Of a DNA stretch of 53,722 nt, positions 40,961 through 49,326 are shown one piece after another. Source of the DNA: Streptomyces sp. APSN-46.1 (GTDB lineage Bacteria > Actinomycetota > Actinomycetes > Streptomycetales > Streptomycetaceae). A program made the position numbers and the translations under genes. Position 1 is the first letter of the stretch, and every line of letters begins with the position of its first letter. The DNA lies in assembly GCF_022815725.1 (NCBI RefSeq), contig NZ_JALGRF010000019.1, positions 1-53,722 on the forward strand, given 5' to 3'. The notes beneath the pieces are model-generated. The model had not been told where the DNA came from. It saw only the letters and a program-made list of their open reading frames with translations, and searched no databases.

Positions 40961-41212
40961 GCGGATCACTCCTGCCGGTGCGGCGGGGCCGCCCCCTCCG
41001 GGCCGTGACGAGCGACCGAGAGGGGGCGGCGTTGATCTCCCGTCAACTGGCGCAGGATTGGCGGGAGTTGCCAGCCTCTGGTCTGCGCCGCGTGGTGCGC
41101 GATACCGGAGGTGGCGTGCTTGGAAGGTAGCGTCAGCCGGAGGTCCGTATCAACTGTTTGACGTCTAAAGAGTGAGACGGCATATGCCAACGCGTGGTAC
41201 GCGCAACAGAAC

Positions 41213-41242
41213 GGCTCCCCGCCCACAAGAGGGCAGGGAGCC
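41213..41242 (-). terminator. terminator of the XRE/DUF397 operon
   Basis: GGCTCCC (41213-41219) plus GCCC (41221-41224) pair with GGGC (41231-41234) and GGGAGCC (41236-41242). It lies 17 bases beyond the DUF397 stop. Confidence 0.75.
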
Positions 41243-41258
41243 GTGGGTTGCGGACCGC

Positions 41259-41450
41259 TTAGGCGAGGTCGTCAAACTCGCCGGCGGCAGCTCCGTCGAT
41301 GAACGCCCGGAGCTTGGCTCGCGAGGTCTTGATGATCAGTCCGGGGTCGTCGCTCTCCCGGATGAGGACCTCGCTGCCCACGACGGCCACTTCGAGGCAA
41401 TTGCCTTCGGCGTCCGTCGACTTCGAGGATTTGCGCCACTGAATATCCAC
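41259..41450 (-). CDS. DUF397 domain protein
   Basis: About 63 residues, nearly all DUF397 (IQWRKSSKSTDAEGNCLEVAVVGSEVLIRESDDPGLIIKTSRAKLRAFIDG). DUF397 proteins are small partners of the XRE-DUF5753 regulator encoded just upstream, comparable to the WhiJ/BldB-type pairs of Streptomyces. The GTG at 41450 has GAAGG at a suitable distance; GTG 41459 is possible. Confidence 0.88.
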   Translation of the reverse strand: MDIQWRKSSKSTDAEGNCLEVAVVGSEVLIRESDDPGLIIKTSRAKLRAFIDGAAAGEFDDLA

Positions 41451-41463
41451 TGTTCCCACGCCT

Positions 41464-42315
41464 TCATACTTGTTGCGCCATTTCGCGAATGAAGTCACGC
41501 GACCGTGCGGGGTCGTACGACTTCTCTTCGGTCCGGTCCAGGACCGCCCGATAGTTGGCGAGCCGCGTCTCGGCATCAAGAAACGCGGGGCCGGTTGCGG
41601 TGTCCGTCTGCACCGTGTCGAGCTGCGGGACCGGGCCGTGCGCATAGAGTGTCGAGCTTCCCGCGTACGGGAAACCTCCGACCCGGAAGGGAATCACCCG
41701 TACGGTCAGGTTGTCCCGTTCCGACTGCTTCAGCAGGTAGTCGAGTTGCTGCAACGCGATCGCACGGCCGCCGTACGTCATGCGCAAGGCCGCCTCGTGA
41801 ATCAGGAAGGTGCAGGCCGGGGAGTCCGGACCGTCGAGGACATCGCGGCGCTTCATCCGGTGTGAGAGCCGCCGGCGGAGGTCTATCGGCCGCAGGGGCG
41901 GAACGGCCTCCTCGAAGACGGCCCGCGCGTAGTCCTCCGTCTGCAACAGGCCCGGCATGTGCATGATCTGCACGGTGCGGAGCGCGACGGCGTGATGTTC
42001 GAGTTCGGACAGGTCGAGCTGCCCTGCGGAGAGGTCGTCGCGATAGTCGTCCCACCAGCCGCGGCCGCGTTCTTCGGTCATGGCTGCCAGTGCGTCGACG
42101 TAAGCCTGGTCCGGGCACCCGTAGTGGCTGGCCCAGGTGCGGACGCGTTCGCTGCTGACGCCGAACCGACCGCTCTCGATGTTGCTCATCGCGGTTCGGT
42201 CGGTGCTGAGTTGCGCCGCCGCCTCGGTGAGTGAGATTCCTGCCTGCTCCCGGATCTTCCGCAACTCGGCGCCCAGCCTCCGCTGCCGCGCGGTAGGAGC
42301 CTTCCTCGGTGGCAT
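41464..42315 (-). CDS. XRE family regulator with DUF5753 domain
   Basis: A 283-residue protein with an N-terminal helix-turn-helix (residues 12-68, LGAELRKIREQAGISLTEAAAQLSTDRTAMSNIESGRFGV) and a C-terminal DUF5753 domain (ALRTVQIMHMPGLLQTEDYARAVFEEAVPP, LDYLLKQSERDNLTVRVIPFRVGGFPYAGSSTLY). Paired with the DUF397 gene downstream and divergent from an anti-sigma-like ATPase gene, an arrangement repeated many times in Streptomyces genomes. Confidence 0.93.
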   Translation of the reverse strand: MPPRKAPTARQRRLGAELRKIREQAGISLTEAAAQLSTDRTAMSNIESGRFGVSSERVRTWASHYGCPDQAYVDALAAMTEERGRGWWDDYRDDLSAGQLDLSELEHHAVALRTVQIMHMPGLLQTEDYARAVFEEAVPPLRPIDLRRRLSHRMKRRDVLDGPDSPACTFLIHEAALRMTYGGRAIALQQLDYLLKQSERDNLTVRVIPFRVGGFPYAGSSTLYAHGPVPQLDTVQTDTATGPAFLDAETRLANYRAVLDRTEEKSYDPARSRDFIREMAQQV

Positions 42316-42566
42316 CGGCGTCCCCTCCTGTCGGCTCCCAGTGTGACGCGTCGGCTCGCGTGGGGTCCACTGCGTCGCATCAATTATCCGAAACCGTAAA
42401 ACAGTTGTTACGGATCCCGCTACAGTCGTGCTCAGTACCGCGCCGCACGCCGATCGAGCGAAGTGCAGCCGCTGACACGCGCCTTGGGGCGGGTGTCACC
42501 TGGGGGCGGCCAATGCCACGCAAGGGCAGGCAGCGCGAATCCGGACCGCGTTGGGAGATGAACGTG

Positions 42567-42965
42567 ATGAACGCGAGCGACTTAGGGCTCAGCTATCGGA
42601 TGGTCGCGCCCAGTCGGGCCGATACGCCTCGGATCGCGCGGGAGTGGGTGGCGCTGGTCCTGCGGGGCGCGGGGTGTGAGCATCTCGTGGAGGCGGCGCG
42701 GCTGTGCACCTCTGAGGTGGTGACCAATGCCCACCGGCATACGCGAACCGCTTTGATCGCCATCGACGTCGCCGTCATGCGCGGGCAGGTGACCGTTGGG
42801 GTGTGTGACAGCGGGCCCGTCGGGCGGCTGTCGCGGGAAGGTCCGGGCGGTGGGGTGCTCGATACGCGGGGCCGCGGGCTCGCGCTCGTAGGGGCCTACG
42901 CCGACGACTGGTCGGTGGTCGTAGGTGAGGGCGGGAAGCTGGTGTGGTTCAGACTCGCCGGCTGA
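42567..42965 (+). CDS. HATPase_c_2 ATP-binding protein (anti-sigma-like)
   Basis: About 132 residues of GHKL fold: N box LVEAARLCTSEVVTNAHRHTR, G1 VTVGVCDSGPVG, G2 TRGRGLALVGAYADDW. Typical third member of XRE/DUF397/ATPase sets. Of several in-frame starts (42513, 42558, 42567) the ATG at 42567 has GGGAG nine bases upstream. Confidence 0.88.
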   Translation: MNASDLGLSYRMVAPSRADTPRIAREWVALVLRGAGCEHLVEAARLCTSEVVTNAHRHTRTALIAIDVAVMRGQVTVGVCDSGPVGRLSREGPGGGVLDTRGRGLALVGAYADDWSVVVGEGGKLVWFRLAG

Positions 42966-43086
42966 GGGGGCGCGGCCCCCGCCGGGACGGAAGAGGTCGG
43001 CGCCGAGGTCATGGGGCGGAATGCGGTTCTTGGGCTTGTGGGGGCCTACCGTCATCCGTGCTGCACTTGCCCTCCGCACGCGACAC

Positions 43087-43112
43087 GGGGCCCCGGCCGC
43101 GGCCGGAGCCCC
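43087..43112. terminator. hairpin after the ATPase gene
   Basis: GGGGC and CCGGCC pair with GGCCGG and GCCCC around GC, with a single mismatch, between convergent genes. The rest of the 42966-43231 gap shows no gene. Confidence 0.6.
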
Positions 43113-43231
43113 GTGGGGTTCCTCTTCCTCGTCGTCCTCGGGGGCGTCCGGGTCCCGCGGGCGCGGCCCCGGCCGGGCCCGCTGGTGGTGATGTCGAACT
43201 GGTGGCGGCCCAGGAGGTTGATGTGCCGGTG

Positions 43232-44974
43232 CTAGCCGCTTGGCGTTGGGGACGGTGGTGGCGACGATGGTGCGGTGCTCGGGCAGGTCGATCCGCCGAG
43301 TGACTTCGGGATGTACACGCCGCCGCTGCAGGGGGCTACCTGGTAGATGAAGAGGGAGCCTTGGGTTCCCATCATGTACACGCGGCCGCCGTAGCCGATG
43401 TTGATCAGGCTTCCCGAGGTCGTCGCGGGGGTGGCGTCGCCCTGGGCGAGGGTCTTACCGGTCTTCTCGTCCAGCCACATCAGGGTTTCCTGGTAGTTGG
43501 AGTCCTCGGCGAATGCCTTCGCGGGCGTGTTGTCGAGGACGTTCTGGGTGAGGAGCACCCGTTGGTCGGCCGGCCCGATCGTGACGAAGTAGTCGCCCAT
43601 GGTGATGTCGTCGCGCTGCCACTTGACCTTCATCTCACCGGTTGTCTGGTCGATGTGTACGGCCCAGATGCCCGGAACGAGCCAGTCCTGCATGAAGATC
43701 AGGCTGTTCTCGGGGTCGGTGGAGAAGGAGGCCAGGGTGTTGCTCGTGCTCGCGCCGCGGACCGGCATCTTCTCGCCCCACGGGCACAGCCGGCCGGAGA
43801 CGTTCGGGTCGTCCTGGCTGACCGCGAACGCACAGATGGGAACCGTCTTCGACGGGTTGGCGTTGGAGTTGGCGATGATCCATTTGCCTACCGCCGCGGG
43901 GGCAGCCCCCGGGCCCTGGCCCTCCAGCAGGTACTTGGGTGCCCAGGACGTGTCCTCGGTGAGCTTCTTCGTCTCCGGGTCCCAGCGGACGCGCATGAGG
44001 GTCTCGGTCCCGGAGAGGTAGGCGTAGATCTTGCCCTTGTACGTCGTCACGATCGTCCGGGCCACGATGGCCTGGCTCAGCTTGATCTCGTCGACGACCG
44101 CGAGCGTGACCGGGTCGAGAACCGCAATGGTCGTCTTCGGGTTGGCGTCGGGAGCCCCGGGGCACGCGCCCAGCGCGAAGTTGCCGTAGGTGCGGCATCC
44201 GGGTACGCGGTTCTGGGTCTTGATCAGGATGTGGCCCTGCGCGTCGGGCACGATGTGGAACCCGTCGAAGTTGGCGTCGGTCTGCGGCCCGTCGAGCATC
44301 GGCACTTCCTCGTGGGCGAGGATCGCCCCCGAAACGGGGTCGAGCCGGTAGACGTGAGGGCCGTACGCCGCGTAGACGCCTTCCTTGCCCACGGCCATGC
44401 TCGGGGCGGGGTTCCACTGGCCGTTGACGTTGATGTTCAGCAGCGGCTGACGCCAGATCTCCCTGCCGGTCGAGGGGTTGAACTTCGACACGTACGGTCC
44501 GGGCGAGTAGGCCTCCAGCCCGCTGCTCCCGGCGATCAGGTAGGCGTCGTTGGGGCTGCCGAAGGTGACGAAGACGATGCCGCCGGGGTAGTTGGTCTCG
44601 GACTTGTACCTGAGGACCTGGTTGGGTCCGCTGGAGTCGCCGGTCCATGTGGCGCACGGGTAGACGCCGCTGTGGATCGCGTCGGTGTGCTCGGGGGCCC
44701 CGATCACCGGCGGGTAGTTCGCCATGTTGTTGGCAGGGTCGGCCGCGTAGGTCTTCATGCAGGCGACCTCTTTGGGGATCGCGTTCAGGTCACCCACGAG
44801 CGGCCCTGTGTTCGCCAGGGGACTCTCGGCGAACCCGCTGAGGTTGTTCTTGATCTGGGGCGTGGCGCCCTTCAGCAGCGGCAGGATGATGAGCACGGCG
44901 AGGACCGCGATGGCGACGGCCACTTCGAGGACCGGCTTGAGAACGCGCCAGAGACGATGCCAGAACCCCTTCAT
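43232..44974 (-). CDS. membrane-anchored PQQ-like beta-propeller protein
   Basis: A 580-residue protein with one N-terminal transmembrane helix (about residues 14-36) and a large extracytoplasmic domain of repeated blade motifs (SKFNPSTGREIWRQPLLN, YRLDPVSGAILAHEEVP, VLDPVTLAVVDEIKLS, MWLDEKTGKTLAQGD), typical of PQQ/quinoprotein-like propellers. It contains eight or more Cys, probably disulfide-bonded, and a Ser/Pro-rich tail. No catalytic metal site is evident. The start shares ATGA with the upstream multi-pass membrane protein gene. Confidence 0.82.
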   Translation of the reverse strand: MKGFWHRLWRVLKPVLEVAVAIAVLAVLIILPLLKGATPQIKNNLSGFAESPLANTGPLVGDLNAIPKEVACMKTYAADPANNMANYPPVIGAPEHTDAIHSGVYPCATWTGDSSGPNQVLRYKSETNYPGGIVFVTFGSPNDAYLIAGSSGLEAYSPGPYVSKFNPSTGREIWRQPLLNINVNGQWNPAPSMAVGKEGVYAAYGPHVYRLDPVSGAILAHEEVPMLDGPQTDANFDGFHIVPDAQGHILIKTQNRVPGCRTYGNFALGACPGAPDANPKTTIAVLDPVTLAVVDEIKLSQAIVARTIVTTYKGKIYAYLSGTETLMRVRWDPETKKLTEDTSWAPKYLLEGQGPGAAPAAVGKWIIANSNANPSKTVPICAFAVSQDDPNVSGRLCPWGEKMPVRGASTSNTLASFSTDPENSLIFMQDWLVPGIWAVHIDQTTGEMKVKWQRDDITMGDYFVTIGPADQRVLLTQNVLDNTPAKAFAEDSNYQETLMWLDEKTGKTLAQGDATPATTSGSLINIGYGGRVYMMGTQGSLFIYQVAPCSGGVYIPKSLGGSTCPSTAPSSPPPSPTPSG

Positions 44975-45726
44975 GCTCCTGCCTCCTCGGTCGTGGAGCG
45001 CGGCGGTGCCGGCTCACTCGCCATGGATGACTTGGTTTTGCGGTATTCCTGGAGGGTGAGGACGCCGCTCGCGAGCAGCACCCACACCACGAACGCGGCC
45101 CACCAGGCCCACAGGCCCAGTGCCCCGGTGGCGGGGTTGAGGATGCCGCTCACCCAGAAGGGGCTGATGAACGCCAGTACCGACAGCACCGCGGCGAGCA
45201 GCGCGAGCCATCCCAGCCAGCGGCCCATCACTCCGGTGTGCAGGATCACCTTGCCCACGGCGAAGAAGAACAGCGAGAGCACACCGCCGCCGAGCGCGAA
45301 AAGCACCGCTGAAGCGGTGAACAGCGCCGGGACCGCGTCGGCCTGCGCCGGGCTCGTCGTGAGCAGGACCGCGTACGTCAGTGCGAGGGCCACCAGCATC
45401 AACGCCGAACCGACACCCGCCCCGACCAGTGCGATCGTCGCGCCCCGCGCCGGCCCGCCCTCGGCCTCCCGCAGTACCCTCCACAACGATCCCAGGAACC
45501 ACAGGAACAGCGCGATCCCCAAGGTGGTGAACAACACCTGGAGCCTGGCATGGTTCAGATTCTCGGAGTAGAAGTCGTTTACCGTCTGCGCGTTCTGGAC
45601 CGACGGGTACGGCGTGCCACCCGTGGGATCGGTAAGCATGAACATGATGAACGCGACCACGAACATCACGGCCGCGAGCAGCCCGCTCCCCGCCCCCGAT
45701 TGCTCCCAGCTGCGGCGATCATCCAC
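44971..45726 (-). CDS. multi-pass membrane protein, unknown function
   Basis: About 251 residues with six or seven hydrophobic segments (GLLAAVMFVVAFIMFML, LFTTLGIALFLWFLGSLW, GSALMLVALALTYAVLLT, ALFALGGGVLSLFFFAVG region, WLGWLALLAAVLSVLAFI, WWAAFVVWVLLASGVL). No family I can name. The GTG at 45726 has GAGGAG seven bases upstream, which decides the start over the longer frame to 45843. Coupled to the beta-propeller gene. Confidence 0.8.
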   Translation of the reverse strand: MDDRRSWEQSGAGSGLLAAVMFVVAFIMFMLTDPTGGTPYPSVQNAQTVNDFYSENLNHARLQVLFTTLGIALFLWFLGSLWRVLREAEGGPARGATIALVGAGVGSALMLVALALTYAVLLTTSPAQADAVPALFTASAVLFALGGGVLSLFFFAVGKVILHTGVMGRWLGWLALLAAVLSVLAFISPFWVSGILNPATGALGLWAWWAAFVVWVLLASGVLTLQEYRKTKSSMASEPAPPRSTTEEAGA

Positions 45727-46100
45727 GGAACCGCTCCTCTCCCGCACTGCGGCGCCCACGGCGATGCCCAGTCGCGTACGACGTGGGGCGCCAGTCGGCC
45801 GCCCCTTGAACGCCACGGAGACGGTATCGCCGGATCTGTTCATGTTAGGGAGAGTGAAGGCGCCGAGATTTGCATTCCACCGCTCCGGGGCGAGTCGCCG
45901 AGGAACCGAACCGCACCTGTCATGAAAGCTTCAGATGCAGCCTCGCAGAGGTCCAGGCGCACGCGCTGCGACCGATCCCCGGCGACGCCCAGGCGGGGGC
46001 GTACGCGTACCCGGCGGTGGAGCGCACTGACTTGTCAGGGAAGCTCAACAACGCGCCAGGCCGAGGGATTTGTGCGCAATCGATCAAACTCCGAGGGGTC
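45727..46100. other. intergenic region, no gene seen
   Basis: This 374-base stretch lies upstream of the membrane-protein operon and downstream of the cyclase-family gene. It is less GC-biased than the genes, carries only short frames, and must include the promoter for the 45726 gene. I see no repeat or strong hairpin. Confidence 0.5.
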
Positions 46101-47027
46101 TCAGAGGATCGCGACCGGGGAGACCGGGGTGCCTACCGCGCCGACGAAGGGTTCCGGCATCGCGGAGAGCAGGAACGTGTAGCGGCTCTCTTCCGCACAG
46201 GCTGTGGACAACTTTTCGAGATCCCAGTTCTGGCCCTGGTGCATGCCCATCTCGACCAGGTCGAGGGCGTGTACCGGCAGCCAGAGGTTGTCGATCTCCG
46301 GCGGGAAGATCTCGAAGGTCAGGGTGTCGTTGGCGACGGCCGCCACGTCCCGCGCGTGGAACCACTGGGGCGTACGGACGGACAGCCCGGGCGACGGGAA
46401 GCCGTAGCCGTGTTTGTCGCCCGCCAGGTAGACCTGGATCTGGCCGGTGCGGACGAGGACGATGTCCCCGGGGCGGACGGTGACCCCGCCGAACTCCTCC
46501 GCTTCCGCGAGGTCCTCCGGGGTCACCGCGTGGCCGCCGGGGAGCCGGTCCAGGCCCTTCGCGCGGGCCACGTCGAGCAGGGCGCCGCGCGAGACGATGG
46601 GGCCGGCCTTGTCGATGCCGCTGAACCGCGCCCGCGCGTGCGCCGTGATGGTCCCGGCCGGGCGGCCGTTGTAGATCTTCCCCGAGTGCGAGACGTGGGT
46701 CAGCGCGTCCCAGTGGGTCGCGGCCTGGAGGCCCATCGTCACGGCGTCGTCGCTGCACGCCACCGTGCCCGGGCCGAAGATCTCCTGGTTGATCTGCACC
46801 ATCGTGTGCAGGGGGTTGATCCGGCCGGGGATCAGGCCGGCCTGGACCCCGTCCTCCTTGAGCGGGAGCGCGAGCGGGATCCGGCGGCCGGTGCGGATCT
46901 CGGAGGCGGCCGCGCGCACGACCTCGTCGGTGATCAGGTTCAGGGTGCCGATCTCGTCCTCGGCGCCCCAGCGGCCCCAGTTGTTGACGCGCTTGGCGAT
47001 GTCGTGGAACTCGGCGGGCAGTGACAT
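46101..47027 (-). CDS. cyclase family protein (kynurenine formamidase-like hydrolase)
   Basis: A 308-residue metal-dependent hydrolase of the cyclase/KynB fold. The motif region THWDALTHVSHSGKIYNG (HxxxxxHxxHxG type) supplies metal ligands; GDIVLVRTGQ and MGMHQGQNWDLEKL are also family-like. It may hydrolyse a cyclic or N-acyl metabolite. The open frame extends far upstream but family sequence starts at MSLPAEFHDIAKRVNNWGRWG (GAGG upstream). Divergent from the SDR gene, with an operator-like palindrome between. Confidence 0.88.
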   Translation of the reverse strand: MSLPAEFHDIAKRVNNWGRWGAEDEIGTLNLITDEVVRAAASEIRTGRRIPLALPLKEDGVQAGLIPGRINPLHTMVQINQEIFGPGTVACSDDAVTMGLQAATHWDALTHVSHSGKIYNGRPAGTITAHARARFSGIDKAGPIVSRGALLDVARAKGLDRLPGGHAVTPEDLAEAEEFGGVTVRPGDIVLVRTGQIQVYLAGDKHGYGFPSPGLSVRTPQWFHARDVAAVANDTLTFEIFPPEIDNLWLPVHALDLVEMGMHQGQNWDLEKLSTACAEESRYTFLLSAMPEPFVGAVGTPVSPVAIL

Positions 47028-47098
47028 GGGCCTCAACAGCTCCTTGCGTGGAAACGGCAACGAGGGCTTGTGCTCGCGTATCGAGGTGCCCATAGAAT

Positions 47099-47113
47099 CT
47101 AACGGTCCGTCAG
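47099..47113. promoter_or_regulatory. 15-bp operator-like palindrome, copy 3
   Basis: CTAACGGTCCGTCAG, 22 bases upstream of the SDR start and 71 upstream of the cyclase-family start. Same family as the sites at 24796, 24875 and 51711. Confidence 0.65.
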
Positions 47114-47135
47114 AAAATGCGGGAAGGGGCCGGAC

Positions 47136-48056
47136 GTGGGGAACGTGGGGAACTTCTTGACAGGCAAGGTCGTCGCCGTCACCGGCGCGGGCCGGGGCAT
47201 CGGCCGGGCCGTGGCGCTCGCCGCCGCCGCCGAGGGGGCCAAGGTCGTCGTCAACGACTACGGCGTCGGCATCGAGGGCGGGGAACCGACCAGCGAGATA
47301 GCCGAATCGGTGGTGAAGGAGATCACCGCCGCCGGCGGCGAGGCCGTCGCCGTGGCCGACGACATCTCCACCATGGAGGGCGGCCAGCGCATCGTGGACA
47401 CCGCCCTCGCCCGGTACGGGCGCATCGACGGCGTCGTCTGCGTGGCCGGCATCCTGCGCGAGCGGATGCTGTTCAACATGTCCGAGGAGGAGTGGGACCC
47501 GGTGGTCGCCACCCACCTCAAGGGCACGTTCACCGTCTTCCGCGCCGCCTCCGCCGTCATGCGCCGCCAGGGATCGGGCACCCTCATCGGCTTCACCAGC
47601 GGCAACCACCAGGGCTCGGTCGCGCAGGCCAACTACAGCGCCGCCAAGGGCGGGATCATCTCCCTCGTCCGCTCGGCCGCGCTCGGCCTGCACAAGTACG
47701 GGGTCACGGCCAACGCCGTCGCCCCCGTCGCCCGTACCCGCATGTCGGCCAACGTGCCCATGGAGCTCAAGGAGATCGGCGAGCCCGAGGACGTCGCGGC
47801 GCTCGTCACCTACCTGCTCAGCGAGCGCGCCCGGGCCGAGGGCATCACCGGGCAGGTGTACACCATCGCCGGCCCGAAGATCGCCGTCTGGGCGCAGCCG
47901 CGCGAGCTGCGCGCCGGGTACGCGGAGGGCTCCTGGACCCCGGAGAAGATCGCCGACTTCCTGCCCGGAACGGTGGGCACGGACCCGATGCCGATGCTGG
48001 TCCAGCTGGAGGCCATGGCCAAGGCGGCGGCCGCCAAGGACCGCCCCAACGCGTAA
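47136..48056 (+). CDS. short-chain dehydrogenase/reductase
   Basis: A 306-residue SDR resembling the hydroxyacyl-CoA dehydrogenase domain of multifunctional beta-oxidation proteins. The NAD(P) site GAGRGIGRAVALAAA is at about residues 15-29, the NAG-like region VCVAGILRERMLFNMSEEEWDPV at about 105-127, and the catalytic Tyr-x3-Lys in NYSAAKGG. GTG start. First gene of a likely operon with an acyl-CoA dehydrogenase and a Zn alcohol dehydrogenase. Confidence 0.92.
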   Translation: MGNVGNFLTGKVVAVTGAGRGIGRAVALAAAAEGAKVVVNDYGVGIEGGEPTSEIAESVVKEITAAGGEAVAVADDISTMEGGQRIVDTALARYGRIDGVVCVAGILRERMLFNMSEEEWDPVVATHLKGTFTVFRAASAVMRRQGSGTLIGFTSGNHQGSVAQANYSAAKGGIISLVRSAALGLHKYGVTANAVAPVARTRMSANVPMELKEIGEPEDVAALVTYLLSERARAEGITGQVYTIAGPKIAVWAQPRELRAGYAEGSWTPEKIADFLPGTVGTDPMPMLVQLEAMAKAAAAKDRPNA

Positions 48057-48071
48057 GGGGGGCGAAACCGG

Positions 48072-49322
48072 ATGGACTTCAGCTTCGGGGCCGAGGACGA
48101 GGAGCTGCGCGCCCGTGCCCGCGCGTGGCTGACGGAGCACCTCGTGGGCCCGTACGCGCGGGCGACCGGCCTCGGCGGGCCCGGCAGCGAGCACGAGGGG
48201 GTCGCCGCGCGGCGCGCGTGGGAGCGCGAGCTCGGGCGCGGCGGCTGGATCGGACAGGGCTGGGAGGTGCCCGCCGGGGCGTACGGACAGCAGCGGCTCT
48301 CCCTCACCGGTCAGGTGGTGTGGGCCGAGGAGTACGCGGCGCTGCGCGCCCCCGGCCGGGTCGGCCACATCGGCGAGAACCTCCTCGCGCCGACGCTGAT
48401 CGCCTACGGGAGCCAGGAGCAGCGGGACCGCTTCCTGCCCGGGATCGCGCGGGGCGAGGAACTGTGGTGCCAGGGGTACTCGGAGCCGGGCGCCGGCTCC
48501 GACCTGGCGGGGGTCCGTACGGTGGCGGTACGGGAGTCCCGTCGAGGGGCGGCCGGGCTCTTCCGGGTCACCGGGCAGAAGATCTGGACCTCGCTCGCCC
48601 GGGACGCCGACTGGTGCTTCGTACTGGCGCGTACGGAGGCCGGGTCCAAGCGGCACCGGGGGCTGTCGTTCCTGCTGGTGGCGATGGACCAGCCGGGGCG
48701 GGTGGACGTCCGGCCGATCCGGCAGATGTCCGGGACCTCGGAGTTCAACGAGGTCTTCTTCGACGGGGCGGTGGCGGCGGAGGTCGTCGGCGGCGAGGGC
48801 GAGGGCTGGTCCGTGGCCATGGGGCTGCTCGCCCTGGAGCGGGGCGTATCGACGCTGGTCCAGCAGATCGGATTCGCGGCGGAGCTGGAGCGGGTGCTGG
48901 CGGCGTTCGCGGCCTCTGGCGGCGCGGGGGCCTCCGGCGGCCTGGGGGACTCCGCCCCGCGCGACGACCCCGTCCTGCGGGACCGCCTCGTGCGGCAGTG
49001 GGCCGAGCTGCGCACGATGCGGTGGAACGCGCTGCGGACGCTGGGCTCGGTGGGCGACGACGACGGGGCTCCCAGCGTCGCCAAGCTGCTGTGGGGCGGG
49101 TGGCACCGGCGGCTCGGCGAACTGGCGGTGGCCGTGCGCGGCGCGGCGGCCTCGGCCGGGCCGGCGGACTGGGCGCCCGGTCTCCCGTACGAACTCGGGC
49201 TCGACGAGGAGCAGCGCCTGTTCCTGTTCACCCGCGCCGACACGATCTACGGCGGCTCGGACGAGATCCAGCGGAACATCATCGCCGAGCGCGTGCTCGG
49301 CCTGCCCAGAGAGACGCGGTGA
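48072..49322 (+). CDS. acyl-CoA dehydrogenase
   Basis: A 416-residue FAD-dependent acyl-CoA dehydrogenase: YSEPGAGSDLAGVRTVAV, KIWTSLARDADWCFVLART, GTSEFNEVFFDGAVAAEVVGGEGEGW, and the C-terminal TIYGGSDEIQRNIIAERVLGLP. The C-terminal region has a Gly/Ser-rich insertion (SGGAGASGGLGDS). Fifteen bases after the SDR gene and four before the alcohol dehydrogenase. Confidence 0.93.
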   Translation: MDFSFGAEDEELRARARAWLTEHLVGPYARATGLGGPGSEHEGVAARRAWERELGRGGWIGQGWEVPAGAYGQQRLSLTGQVVWAEEYAALRAPGRVGHIGENLLAPTLIAYGSQEQRDRFLPGIARGEELWCQGYSEPGAGSDLAGVRTVAVRESRRGAAGLFRVTGQKIWTSLARDADWCFVLARTEAGSKRHRGLSFLLVAMDQPGRVDVRPIRQMSGTSEFNEVFFDGAVAAEVVGGEGEGWSVAMGLLALERGVSTLVQQIGFAAELERVLAAFAASGGAGASGGLGDSAPRDDPVLRDRLVRQWAELRTMRWNALRTLGSVGDDDGAPSVAKLLWGGWHRRLGELAVAVRGAAASAGPADWAPGLPYELGLDEEQRLFLFTRADTIYGGSDEIQRNIIAERVLGLPRETR

Positions 49323-49326
49323 ACGC

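Noticed and set aside
43361..45571. 736-codon open frame on the plus strand
   Set aside because: Antisense to the beta-propeller and membrane-protein genes, which have convincing domains and starts; composition is typical of a GC-driven shadow.
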